A DNA stretch of 64,000 bases from Cladorhizidae sp. MBARI D1340-BT2. Taxonomy: Eukaryota; Porifera; Demospongiae; Poecilosclerida; Cladorhizidae. Below are positions 12,001-22,800 of the stretch, piece by piece (position 1 is the first letter of the stretch; every line of letters begins with the position of its first letter). The position numbers and the translations under genes were made by a program. The stretch spans positions 15,585,750 through 15,649,749 of the forward strand of contig JAQNBH010000014.1 in assembly GCA_028752905.1 (NCBI GenBank). The letters run 5' to 3'. The notes below the pieces were generated by a model. It had not been told where the DNA came from. It was given only the letters and a program-made list of their open reading frames with translations, and did not search any database.

Positions 12001-15000
12001 TCTCTCTTCTAGTGCCTATGCAGTCAGTTCTCTCTCTTCTAGTGCCTGTGCAGTCAGTTCTCTCTCTTCTAGTGCCTGTGCAGTCAGTTCTCTCTCTTCT
12101 AGTGCCTGTGCAGTCAGTTCTCTCTCTTCTAGTGCATGTGCAGCCAGTTCTCTCTCTTCTAGTGCCTATGCAGTCAGTTCTCTCTCTTCTAGTGCCTGTG
12201 CAGCCAGTTCTCTCTCTTCTAGTGCCTGTGCAGTCAGTTCTCTCTCTTCTAGTGCCTGTGCAGTCAGTTCTCTCTCTTCTAGTGCCTGTGCAGTCAGTTC
12301 TCTCTCTTCTAGTGCCTGTGCAGTCAGTTCTCTCTCTTCTAGTGTCTGTGCAGTCAGTTCTCTCTCTTCTAGTGCCTGTGCAGTCAGTTCTCTCTCTTCT
12401 AGTGCATGTGCAGTCAGTTCTCTCTCTTCTAGTGCCTGTACAGTCAGTTCTCTCTCTTCTAGTGCCTGTCCAGTCAGTTCTCTCTCTTCTAGTGCCTGTG
12501 CAGTCAGTTCTCTCTCTTCTAGTGCATGTGCAGTCAGTTCTCTCTCTTCTAGTGCATGTGCAGTCAGTTCTCTCTCTTCTAGTGCCTGTGCAGTCAGTTC
12601 TCTCTCTTCTAGTGCCTATGCAGTCAGTTCTCTCTCTTCTAGTGCATGTGCAGCCAGTTCTCTCTCTTCTAGTGCCTATGCAGTCAGTTCTCTCTCTTCT
12701 AGTGTCTGTGCAGTCAGTTCTCTCTCTTCTAGTGCATGTGCAGTCAGTTCTCTCTCTTCTAGTGCATGTGCAGTCAGTTCTCTCTCTTCTAGTGCATGTG
12801 CAGTCAGTTCTCTCTCTTCTAGTGCATGTGCAGTCAGTTCTCTCTCTTCTAGTGCATGTGCAGCCAGTTCTCTCTCTTCTAGTGCCTATGCAGTCAGTTC
12901 TCTCTCTTCTAGTGCCTGTGCAGTCAGTTCTCTCTCTTCTAGTGCCTGTGCAGTCAGTTCTCTCTCTTCTAGTGCCTGTGCAGTCAGTTCTCTCTCTTCT
13001 AGTGCATGTGCAGTCAGTTCTCTCTCTTCTAGTGCATGTGCAGTCAGTTCTCTCTCTTCTAGTGCCTATGCAGTCAGTTCTCTCTCTTCTAGTGCATGTG
13101 CAGTCAGTTCTCTCTCTTCTAGTGCATGTGCAGTCAGTTCTCTCTCTTCTAGTGCCTGTGCAGTCAGTTCTCTCTCTTCTAGTGCCTGTGCAGTCAGTTC
13201 TCTCTCTTCTAGTGCATGTGCAGTCAGTTCTCTCTCTTCTAGTGCATGTGCAGTCAGTTCTCTCTCTTCTAGTGCCTGTGCAGTCAGTTCTCTCTCTTCT
13301 AGTGCATGTGCAGTCAGTTCTCTCTCTTCTAGTGCCTGTGCAGTCAGTTCTCTCTCTTCTAGTGCCTGTGCAGTCAGTTCTCTCTCTTCTAGTGCCTGTG
13401 CAGTCAGTTCTCTCTCTTCTAGTGCATGTGCAGTCAGTTCTCTCTCTTCTAGTGCCTGTGCAGTCAGTTCTCTCTCTTCTAGTGCCTATGCAGTCAGTTC
13501 TCTCTCTTCTAGTGCCTGTGCAGTCAGTTCTCTCTCTTCTAGTGCCTGTGCAGTCAGTTCTCTCTCTTCTAGTGCCTGTGCAGTCAGTTCTCTCTCTTCT
13601 AGTGCCTGTGCAGTCAGTTCTCTCTCTTCTAGTTCATGTGCAGTCAGTTCTCTCTCTTCTAGTGCCTGTGCAGTCAGTTCTCTCTCTTCTAGTGCCTGTG
13701 CAGTCAGTTCTCTCTCTTCTAGTGCCTGTGCAGTCAGTTCTCTCTCTTCTAGTGCATGTGCAGTCAGTTCTCTCTCTTCTAGTGCCTGTGCAGTCAGTTC
13801 TCTCTCTTCTAGTGCATGTGCAGTCAGTTCTCTCTCTTCTAGTGCATGTGCAGTCAGTTCTCTCTCTTCTAGTGCCTGTGCAGTCAGTTCTCTCTCTTCT
13901 AGTGCCTGTGCAGTCAGTTCTCTCTCTTCTAGTGCCTGTGCAGTCAGTTCTCTCTCTTCTAGTGCATGTGCAGTCAGTTCTCTCTCTTCTAGTGCCTGTG
14001 CAGTCAGTTCTCTCTCTTCTAGTGCCTGTGCAGTCAGTTCTCTCTCTTCTAGTGCATGTACAGTCAGTTCTCTCTCTTCTAGTGCATGTGCAGTCAGTTC
14101 TCTCTCTTCTAGTGCATGTGCAGTCAGTTCTCTCTCTTCTAGTGTCTGTGCAGTCAGTTCTCTCTCTTCTAGTGCCTGTGCAGTCAGTTCTCTCTCTTCT
14201 AGTGCATGTACAGTCAGTTCTCTCTCTTCTAGTGCCTGTGCAGTCAGTTCTCTCTCTTCTAGTGCCTGTGCAGTCAGTTCTCTCTCTTCTAGTGCATGTG
14301 CAGTCAGTTCTCTCTCTTCTAGTGCCTGTGCAGTCAGTTCTCTCTCTTCTAGTGCCTGTGCAGTCAGTTCTCTCTCTTCTAGTGCCTGTGCAGTCAGTTC
14401 TCTCTCTTCTAGTGCATGTGCAGTCAGTTCTCTCTCTTCTAGTGCCTGTGCAGTCAGTTCTCTCTCTTCTAGTGCCTGTGCAGTCAGTTCTCTCTCTTCT
14501 AGTGCCTGTGCAGTCAGTTCTCTCTCTTCTAGTGCATGTGCAGTCAGTTCTCTCTCTTCTAGTGCATGTGCAGTCAGTTCTCTCTCTTCTAGTGCCTGTG
14601 CAGTCAGTTCTCTCTCTTCTAGTGCCTGTGCAGTCAGTTCTCTCTCTTCTAGTGCCTGTGCAGTCAGTTCTCTCTCTTCTAGTGCCTGTGCAGTCAGTTC
14701 TCTCTCTTCTAGTGCCTGTGCAGTCAGTTCTCTCTCTTCTAGTGCCTGTGCAGTCAGTTCTCTCTCTTCTAGTGCATGTGCAGTCAGTTCTCTCTCTTCT
14801 AGTGTCTGTGCAGTCAGTTCTCTCTCTTCTAGTGCCTATGCAGTCAGTTCTCTCTCTTCTAGTGCATGTGCAGTCAGTTCTCTCTCTTCTAGTGTCTGTG
14901 CAGTCAGTTCTCTCTCTTCTAGTGCCTGTGCAGTCAGTTCTCTCTCTTCTAGTGCCTATGCAGTCAGTTCTCTCTCTTCTAGTGCCTGTGCAGTCAGTTC

Positions 15001-16868
15001 TCTCTCTTCTAGTGCATGTGCAGTCAGTTCTCTCTCTTCTAGTGCCTGTGCAGTCAGTTCTCTCTCTTCTAGTGCCTATGCAGTCAGTTCTCTCTCTTCT
15101 AGTGCATGTGCAGTCAGTTCTCTCTCTTCTAGTGTCTGTGCAGTCAGTTCTCTCTCTTCTAGTGCCTGTGCAGTCAGTTCTCTCTCTTCTAGTGTCTGTG
15201 CAGTCAGTTCTCTCTCTTCTAGTGCATGTGCAGTCAGTTCTCTCTCTTCTAGTGCCTGTGCAGTCAGTTCTCTCTCTTCTAGTGCCTGTGCAGTCAGTTC
15301 TCTCTCTTCTAGTGCCTGTGCAGTCAGTTCTCTCTCTTCTAGTGCCTGTGCAGTCAGTTCTCTCTCTTCTAGTGCCTGTGCAGTCAGTTCTCTCTCTTCT
15401 AGTGCATGTGCAGTCAGTTCTCTCTCTTCTAGTGCATGTGCAGTCAGTTCTCTCTCTTCTAGTGCCTGTGCAGTCAGTTCTCTCTCTTCTAGTGCCTGTG
15501 CAGTCAGTTCTCTCTCTTCTAGTGCCTGTGCAGTCAGTTCTCTCTCTTCTAGTGCATGTGCAGTCAGTTCTCTCTCTTCTAGTGCATGTGCAGTCAGTTC
15601 TCTCTCTTCTAGTGCATGTGCAGTCAGTTCTCTCTCTTCTAGTGCCTGTGCAGTCAGTTCTCTCTCTTCTAGTGCCTGTGCAGTCAGTTCTCTCTCTTCT
15701 AGTGCCTGTGCAGTCAGTTCTCTCTCTTCTAGTGCCTGTGCAGTCAGTTCTCTCTCTTCTAGTGCCTGTGCAGTCAGTTCTCTCTCTTCTAGTGCATGTG
15801 CAGTCAGTTCTCTCTCTTCTAGTGTCTGTGCAGTCAGTTCTCTCTCTTCTAGTGCATGTGCAGTCAGTTCTCTCTCTTCTAGTGTCTGTGCAGTCAGTTC
15901 TCTCTCTTCTAGTGCCTGTGCAGTCAGTTCTCTCTCTTCTAGTGCATGTGCAGTCAGTTCTCTCTCTTCTAGTGCATGTGCAGTCAGTTCTCTCTCTTCT
16001 AGTGCATGTGCAGTCAGTTCTCTCTCTTCTAGTGCATGTGCAGTCAGTTCTCTCTCTTCTAGTGCATGTGCAGTCAGTTCTCTCTCTTCTAGTGCCTGTG
16101 CAGTCAGTTCTCTCTCTTCTAGTGCATGTGCAGTCAGTTCTCTCTCTTCTAGTGCCTGTGCAGTCAGTTCTCTCTCTTCTAGTGCCTGTGCAGTCAGTTC
16201 TCTCTCTTCTAGTGCCTGTGCAGTCAGTTCTCTCTCTTCTAGTGCATGTGCAGTCAGTTCTCTCTCTTCTAGTGTCTGTGCAGTCAGTTCTCTCTCTTCT
16301 AGTGCATGTGCAGTCAGTTCTCTCTCTTCTAGTGCCTGTGCAGTCAGTTCTCTCTCTTCTAGTGCCTATGCAGTCAGTTCTCTCTCTTCTAGTGCCTGTG
16401 CAGCCAGTTCTCTCTCTTCTAGTGTCTGTGCAGTCAGTTCTCTCTCTTCTAGTGCATGTGCAGTCAGTTCTCTCTCTTCTAGTGCATGTGCAGCCAGTTC
16501 TCTCTCTTCTAGTGCCTGTGCAGTCAGTTCTCTCTCTTCTAGTGCCTGTGCAGTCAGTTCTCTCTCTTCTAGTACCTGTGCAGTCAGTTCTCTGTCTTCT
16601 AGTGTCTGTGCAGTCAGTTCTCTCTCTTCTAGTGCATGTGCAGTCAGTTCTCTCTCTTCTAGTGCATGTGCAGTCAGTTCTCTCTCTTCTAGTGCATGTG
16701 CAGTCAGTTCTCTCTCTTCTAGTGCCTGTGCAGTCAGTTCTCTCTCTTCTAGTGCCTATGCAGTCAGTTCTCTCTCTTCTAGTGCCTGTGCAGCCAGTTC
16801 TCTCTCTTCTAGTGCCTGTGCAGTCAGTTCTCTCTCTTCTAGTGCCTGTGCAGTCAGTTCTCTCTCCT
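1..16868. repeat. 30-bp minisatellite array, about 560 copies
   Basis: A near-perfect 30-bp period runs from the first base, so the array continues beyond the left edge. The core of each unit is TTCTCTCTCTTCTAGTGCC followed by TGTGCAGTCAG. Most variation sits at a few positions: GCCTG, GCATG, GTCTG or GCCTA after the CTAGT, and CAGTCAG versus CAGCCAG. Few indels occur (31-bp GTGTCCTG units near 175, 205, 297 and 5965; a 2-base loss near 4056), plus one 18-19-base interruption at 9605-9625. Because 30 is divisible by three, two plus frames stay open for kilobases, giving conceptual decapeptide repeats ([10 protein letters not shown] or [10 protein letters not shown]). I read this as a by-product, not a gene. 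Each unit matches a metazoan 3' splice site: long pyrimidine tract then TAG. Confidence 0.97.
9605..9625 (+). other. Unique interruption in the 30-bp array
   Basis: One unit at about 9601-9650 carries roughly 18-19 extra bases between GCAG and CAGTTCTC. The inserted stretch, CTTCTTAACTTTTACTTCAG, has a branch-point-like CTTAAC followed by a pyrimidine tract and CAG. It is the only clear non-unit sequence I saw inside the main array. Confidence 0.8.
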
Positions 16869-17352
16869 CTACTGACGGTGCAGCCAGTTCTCTCTCTCTA
16901 CTGACGGTGCAGCCAGTTCTCTCTTTTCTACTAACTATACAGCCAATTCTCTCTCCTCTACTGACGGTGCAGCCAGTTCTCTCTCCTCTACTGACGGTGC
17001 AGCCAGTTCTCTCTCCTCTACTAACTATACAGCCACAATTCTCTCTCCTCTACCGACTATGCAGCCAACTCTCTCTCTCCTCTACTGACGGTGCAGCCAG
17101 TTCTCTCTCCTCTACTAACTATACAGCCAGTTCTCTCTCCTCTACTGATGGTGCAGCCAGTTCTCTCTCTTCTACTAACTATACAGCCAATTCTCTCTCC
17201 TCTACTGACTATGCAGCCAACTCTCTCTCCTCTACTGACGGTGCAGCCAGTTCTCTCTCCTCTACTAACTATAAAGCCAGTTCTCTCTCTTCTACTGATG
17301 GTGCATCAAGTTCTCTCTCCTCTACTGCCTATGCGGCTAGTTCTCTCTCCTC
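16869..17352. repeat. Diverged edge subfamily of the 30-bp array
   Basis: The period stays near 30 bp but the unit changes abruptly. CTCTCCTCTACTGACGGTGC alternates with versions carrying CTAACTATAC or CTGACTATGC, each followed by AGCCAGTT or AGCCAATT. The TCTAG of the main unit is replaced by TCTACT, so the splice-acceptor-like TAG is lost. About 16 copies are present, more diverged from each other than the main block. This fits an older array edge escaping homogenisation. Confidence 0.9.
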
Positions 17353-17727
17353 AGTTTGCAGCAACTTTCCTCTGGGGTGTCTGTGACACTATGCCCTCTA
17401 CACCTCACCAGTGCAGTGGAACAAATATGAAAACTATGTTCCCAGCATGGCTTTTTTTCTAAAATGCCCTCTCTGTCTTTCTCTTTTTCCTTTTTTAATT
17501 TATTTTTTTAATTATAATTTTTGAAGTGTATGCTGTGCCCTGCAGTTCTATAAAACATACACTGTAAACTACTGGTTGTTAAGCCTCTCGATGTTTAGCG
17601 CAGATAAAGTTGTTAAATGTAGTCGGTCATTGTTAGGCACCCTTATAATTATGGTGTTTCTCTGTGCAGTGCTGATATCTATAATTATTGTTGAAAAGAG
17701 TACAGACTATGCTCGTGCATATTAGCT
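17353..17727. other. Unique AT-rich spacer
   Basis: This single-copy sequence lies between two arrays, with T-rich and AT-rich runs around 17480-17520. No exon with convincing splice sites and no RNA gene was recognised. Confidence 0.6.
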
Positions 17728-18378
17728 GCACTGCCTGGCAACTGCACCGCCTGGCAACTGCACTGCCTGGCAACTGCACTGCCTGGCAACTGTACTGCCT
17801 GGGCAACTGCACCGCCTGGCAACTGCACCGACTGGGCAACTGCACTGCCTGGCAACTGCACCGACTGGGCAACTGCACTGCCTGGCAACTGCACCGACTG
17901 GGCAACTGCACTGCCTGGCAACTGCACCGCCTGGCAACTGCACCGCCTGGCAACTGCACCGCCTGGCAACTGCACCACCTGGCAACTGCACTGCCTGGGC
18001 AACTGCACCGACTGGGCAACTGCACTGCCTGGCAACTGCACCGACTGGGCAACTGCACTGCCTGGCAACTGCACCGCCTGGGCAACTGCACTGCCTGGCC
18101 AACTGCACCGCCTGGCAACTGCACCGCCTGGTAACTGCACCACCTGGCAACTGCACTACCTGGCAACTGCACTGCCTGGGCAACTGCACCGCCGGGCAAC
18201 TGCACCGCCTGGCAACTGCACTGCCTGGCAACTGCACCGCCTGGCAACTGCACCGCCTGGCAACTGCACCGCCTGGCAACTGCACTGCCTGGGCAACTGC
18301 ACTGCCTGGCAACTGCACCGCCTGGCAACTGCACCGCCTGGCAACTGCACCGCCTGGCAACTGCACCGCCTGGGCAAC
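17728..18378. repeat. 16/17-bp minisatellite
   Basis: The unit is GCACTGCCTGGCAACT (16 bp). A 17-bp form has GGG in place of GG, and there are CACTGCC, CACCGCC, CACCGAC and CACCACC variants. About 40 copies are present. Mixed 16- and 17-bp units shift frame repeatedly, so overlapping reading frames on both strands are artefacts. Confidence 0.95.
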
Positions 18379-19454
18379 GAAACATTGAAGGAAGGATTTT
18401 ACTAATTGAGCACATCTATTATTAGCTTCAGTGTGAGTGTCCAAAATTTCCAGACGAGCTTCTTGCTGCCTATTTGCAGGGGACTTCTAGTCCTTTTCTC
18501 TCGCTTCTATTAGCGTGGGTAACTCCTCCTCGGCCTGTGAAGTTTCAAAACACTTTCCGACCTACATACTTCTGGTTTGTGGAGAATGCCAATAGTGAGC
18601 CTGTCGCAAGATTTATTCTCAACTTAGGATAAAAAAGGAGCTTATCGCCATGAAGGGTGTCCTATAGTTAGTCTCTGTAGTGAACACACTTCCAAGAAAT
18701 ATAGAATAAAATCAAAGCAGGCAATGTATACTTGGAAGGCCAGCGCTGGTTCTTTCTTAGTTCACCTTGAGAAACTTGCTCCTTCATAACCTGCCTCGAG
18801 AGACTGCCAGGTCTTTATTAGTCTCATTCGAAAGATTAGCTCCTTCTTCGACTACATAGCTCTCACGAGATTAGATCTTCAGTTCTCCATCTAAAAAAAA
18901 TATGGAAGGTATTCATCTACATGTGTGTGCCTCATTTAGCATTAGTAAGCGCCTATTCTCAGTTAGCAAACCATTGTCTTGCAGGTTGGGCTTAGAAGTG
19001 GGCCGCTAAACGACCCGAGTTCGCGTTAGCTGTGCTCTGAGCATATGTACACCCATTTAGGAGATCTCTCTTGCTTTCTCTGTCTTCTCTGGTGTTGTCC
19101 ATGCTGATTACTGCTGGACACAGCTGTGCTGGTTGATACAGGATTTGTTTGTGTTTGGAGAAATCCCAAAAGCAGCTGCTGTGTAAATATGTATCTATGG
19201 TGTGCACCCACAACACTCAACAGCATCATGTGACTATTTACAACATGCAGTGGGTGAGCATATCAAATAATTATTATAATAATAATTATAGTGTTCATGT
19301 AGATACACATAAACATTGGCTATGCATGGCTCAAACAAATTCTTCACCAGGGAGTGGAAAGATGAGGTCTAGATGGAGTTAGTTCATTTGTTGCACACAT
19401 ACTGTGCGGTAGTCTCATGTAGCTGACCCTTTAACTTAGATTGGGTGTCTTAAT
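18379..19454. other. Unique sequence without recognised genes
   Basis: About 1.1 kb of single-copy sequence. I saw short ORFs only, with no conserved motif and no exon supported by both reading frame and splice sites. An upstream NBEAL exon could lie here or in the flanking arrays but I cannot identify one. Confidence 0.5.
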
Positions 19455-19575
19455 CCTGGCCATTGCCCTAACCCTGGTCATGGCCCTAACCCTAGATTAG
19501 GGACTTAGAGTTAGGGATAAGGCTAGGGCAGGCCAGGGCAATGGCCAGGGTTGGGGCAGTGGCCAAGATTAGAGC
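19455..19575. repeat. Degenerate telomere-like and CTAGGG-rich patch
   Basis: The patch contains CCCTAACCCTGG, CCCTAACCCTAGATTAGGG and TTAGAGTTAGGG, then CAGGCCAGGGCAATGGCCAGG. The CCCTAA half is followed by a TTAGGG half, giving an imperfect inverted arrangement. There are too few copies to be a true interstitial telomere tract. Confidence 0.5.
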
Positions 19576-19590
19576 AGGGTGAAGGCAGTG

Positions 19591-19748
19591 GTGTTTGTCT
19601 ATGTATATAGTATATATGGTGGTAGCCCGATCTGTGCCCTGCACGTGCAGCAGGGTGGAGGAACAATGTGTTTGTCTATGTATATAGTATATATGGTTGT
19701 AGCCCTATCTGTGCCCTGCACGTGCAGCAGGGTGGAGGAACAATGTGT
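19591..19748. repeat. Two-copy direct repeat, period 77 bp
   Basis: GTGTTTGTCTATGTATATAG opens both copies (19591 and 19668). Each copy contains the palindromic CTGCACGTGCAG and ends at GGAGGAACAATGTG. The copies differ at only a few bases, so the duplication is recent. Confidence 0.9.
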
Positions 19749-19879
19749 TTTGTGGTAGGTGGAGTGGGTTTTCTCGTGCACCAGTTACTGTCCCGTGTTG
19801 CTTGCTGAGAACTCCTTGCAAATCTGAATGTAATTTTCACACTGCTCCAGTCTTATGTAAACAGCAGAGAAGCTCCATG

Positions 19880-22800
19880 TAGTCCACTAGAATCCCTGGC
19901 TCTAGCACTCAGCACTAGTCCACTAGAATCCCTGGCTCTAGCCCTAGTACACTCAGCACTAGTCCACTAGAATCCCTGGCTCTAGTCCTAGAACACTCAG
20001 CTCTAGTCCACTAGAATCCATGGCTCTAGCCCTAGAACACTCAGCTCTAGTCCACTAGAATCCCTGGCTCTAGCCCTAGAACACTCAGCACTAGTCCACT
20101 AGAATCCCTGGCTCTAGCACTAGAACACTCAGCACTAGTCCACTAGAATCCATGGCTCGAGACCTAGAACACTCAGCACTAGTCCATTAGAATCCCTGGC
20201 TCTAGCCCTAGAACACTCAGCACTAGTCCACTAGAATCCCTGGCTCTAGCACTAGAACACTCAGCACTAGTCCATTAGAATCCCTGGCTCTAGCCCTAGA
20301 ACACTCAGCACTAGTCCACTAGAATCCCTGGCTCTAGCACTAGAACACTCAGCACTAGTCCACTAGAATCCCTGGCTCTAGCCCTAGTACACTCAGCACT
20401 AGTCCACTAGAATCCCTGGCTCTAGTCCTAGAACACTCAGCTCTAGTCCACTAGAATCCCTGGCTCTAGCCCTAGAACACTCAGCTCTAGTCCACTAGAA
20501 TCCCTGGCTCTAGCCCTAGAACACTCAGCACTAGTCCACTAGAATCCCTGGCTCTAGCCCTAGAACACTCAGCACTAGTCCACTAGAATCCATGGCTCGA
20601 GACCTAGAACACTCAGCACTAGTCCATTAGAATCCCTGGCTCTAGCCCTAGAACACTCAGCACTAGTCCACTAGAATCCCTGCCTCTAGCCCTAGAACAC
20701 ACTGAACTAGTCCACTAGAATCCCTGGCTCTAGCCCTAGAACACTCAGCACTAGTCCACTAGAATCCATGGCTCGAGACCTAGAACACTCAGCACTAGTC
20801 CACTAGAATCCTTGGCTCTAGCCCTAGAACACACTGAACTAGTCCACTAGAATCCCTGGCTATAGCACTAGAACACTCAGCACTAGTCCACTAGAATCCA
20901 TGGCTCGAGACCTAGAACACTCAGCACTAGTCCACTAGAATCCCTGCCTCTAGCCCTAGAACACTCAGCACTAGTCCACTAGAATCCATGGTTCTTGTCC
21001 TAGAACACTCAGCACTAGTCCACTAGAATCCCTGGCTCTAGTCCTAGAACACTCAGCACTAGTCCACTAGAATCCCTGGCTCTAGCCCTAGAACACTAAG
21101 CACTAGTCCACTAGAATTCATGGCTCTAGACCTAGAACACTCAGCACTAGTCCACTAGAATCCCTGGCTCTAGCACTAGAACACTCAGCACTAGTCCACT
21201 AGAATCCCTGCCTCTAGTCCTAGAACACTCAGCACTAGTTCACTAGAATCCATTGCTCTAGCCCTAGAACACTCAGCACTAGTCCACTAGAATCCCTGGC
21301 TCTAGTCCTAGAACACTCAGCACTAGTCCACTAGAATCCATGGCTCTAGTCCCAGCACTAGTCCACTAGAATCCATGGCTCTGGCCCTAGAACACTCAGC
21401 ACTAGTCCACTAGAATCCCTGGCTCTAGCCCTAGAACACTCAGCACTAGTCCACTAGAATCCCTGGCTCTAGCCCTAGAACACTCAGCACTAGTCCACTA
21501 GAATCCCTGGCTATAGCACTAGAACACTCAGCACTAGTCCACTAGAATCCCTGGCTCTAGCCCTAGAACACTCAGCACTAGTCCACTAGAATCCATGGTT
21601 CTAGTCCTAGAACACTCAGCACTAGTCCACTAGAATCCATGGCTCTAGCCCTAGAACACTCAGCACTAGTCCACTAGAATACCTGGCTCTAGTCCTAGAA
21701 CACTCAGCACTAGTCCACTAGAATCCCTGGCTCTAGTCCCAGCACTAGTCCACTAGAATCCATGGCTCTAGCCCTAGAACACTCAGCACTAGTCCACTAG
21801 AATACCTGGCTCTAGTCCTAGAACACTCAGCACTAGTCCAGTAGAATCCCTGCCTCTAGCCCTAGTACACTCAGCACTAGTCCACTGGCTCTAGTCCTAG
21901 AACACTCAGCACTAGTCCACTAGAATCCCTGGCTCTAGCCCTAGAACAATCAGCACTAGTCCACTAGAATCCCTGGCTCTAGCCCTAGTACACTCAGCAC
22001 TAATCCACTAGAATCCCTGGCTCTAGCCCTAGAACACTCAGCACTAGTCCACTAGAATCCCTGGCTATAGCACTAGAACACTCAGCACTAGTCCACTTGC
22101 CCTAGAACACTCAGCACTAGTCCACTAGAATCCCTGGCTCTAGCCCTAGAACACTGAGCACTAGTTCACTAGAATCCCTGGCTCTAGTCCCAGCACTAGT
22201 CCACTAGAATCCCTGGCTCTAGCCCTAGAACACTCAGCACTAGTCCACTAGAATCCATGGCTCTAGTCCCAGCAGTAGTCCACTAGAATCCATGGCTCTG
22301 GCCCTAGAACACTCAGCACTAGTCCACTAGAATCCCTGGCTCTAGTCCTAGAACACTCAGCACTAGTCCACTAGAATCCCTGGCTCTAGCCCTAGAACAT
22401 TCAGCACTAGTCCACTAGAATCCCTGGCTCTAGCCGTAGAACACTCAGCACTAGTCCACTAGAATCCCTGCCTCTAGCCCTAGAACACACTGAACTAATC
22501 CACTAGAATCCCTGCCTCTAGCCCTAGAACACTCAGCACTAATCCACTAGAATCCCTGGCTCTAGCCCTAGAACACTCAGCACTAGTCCACTAGAATCCC
22601 TGCCTCTAGTCCTAGAACACTCAGCACTAGTCCACTAGAATCCCTGCCTCTAGCCCTAGAACACTCAGCACTAATCCACTAGAATCCCTGCCTCTAGCCC
22701 TAGAACACACTGAACTAATCCACTAGAATCCCTGCCTCTAGCCCTAGAACACTCAGCACTAATCCACTAGAATCCCTGGCTCTAGCCCTAGAACACTCAG

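Noticed and set aside
210..17386. Giant open reading frames (1,287, 4,437 and 3,606 codons) over the 30-bp array
   Set aside because: The period is a multiple of three and the unit has stops in only one plus frame. Two different frames are open at once, indels switch between them without apparent selection, and the peptides ([10 protein letters not shown] or [10 protein letters not shown]) have no natural start, signal or conserved context.
17633..18444. Overlapping ORFs on both strands (cysteine/valine-rich)
   Set aside because: Mixed 16- and 17-bp units keep several frames open. No coding support.
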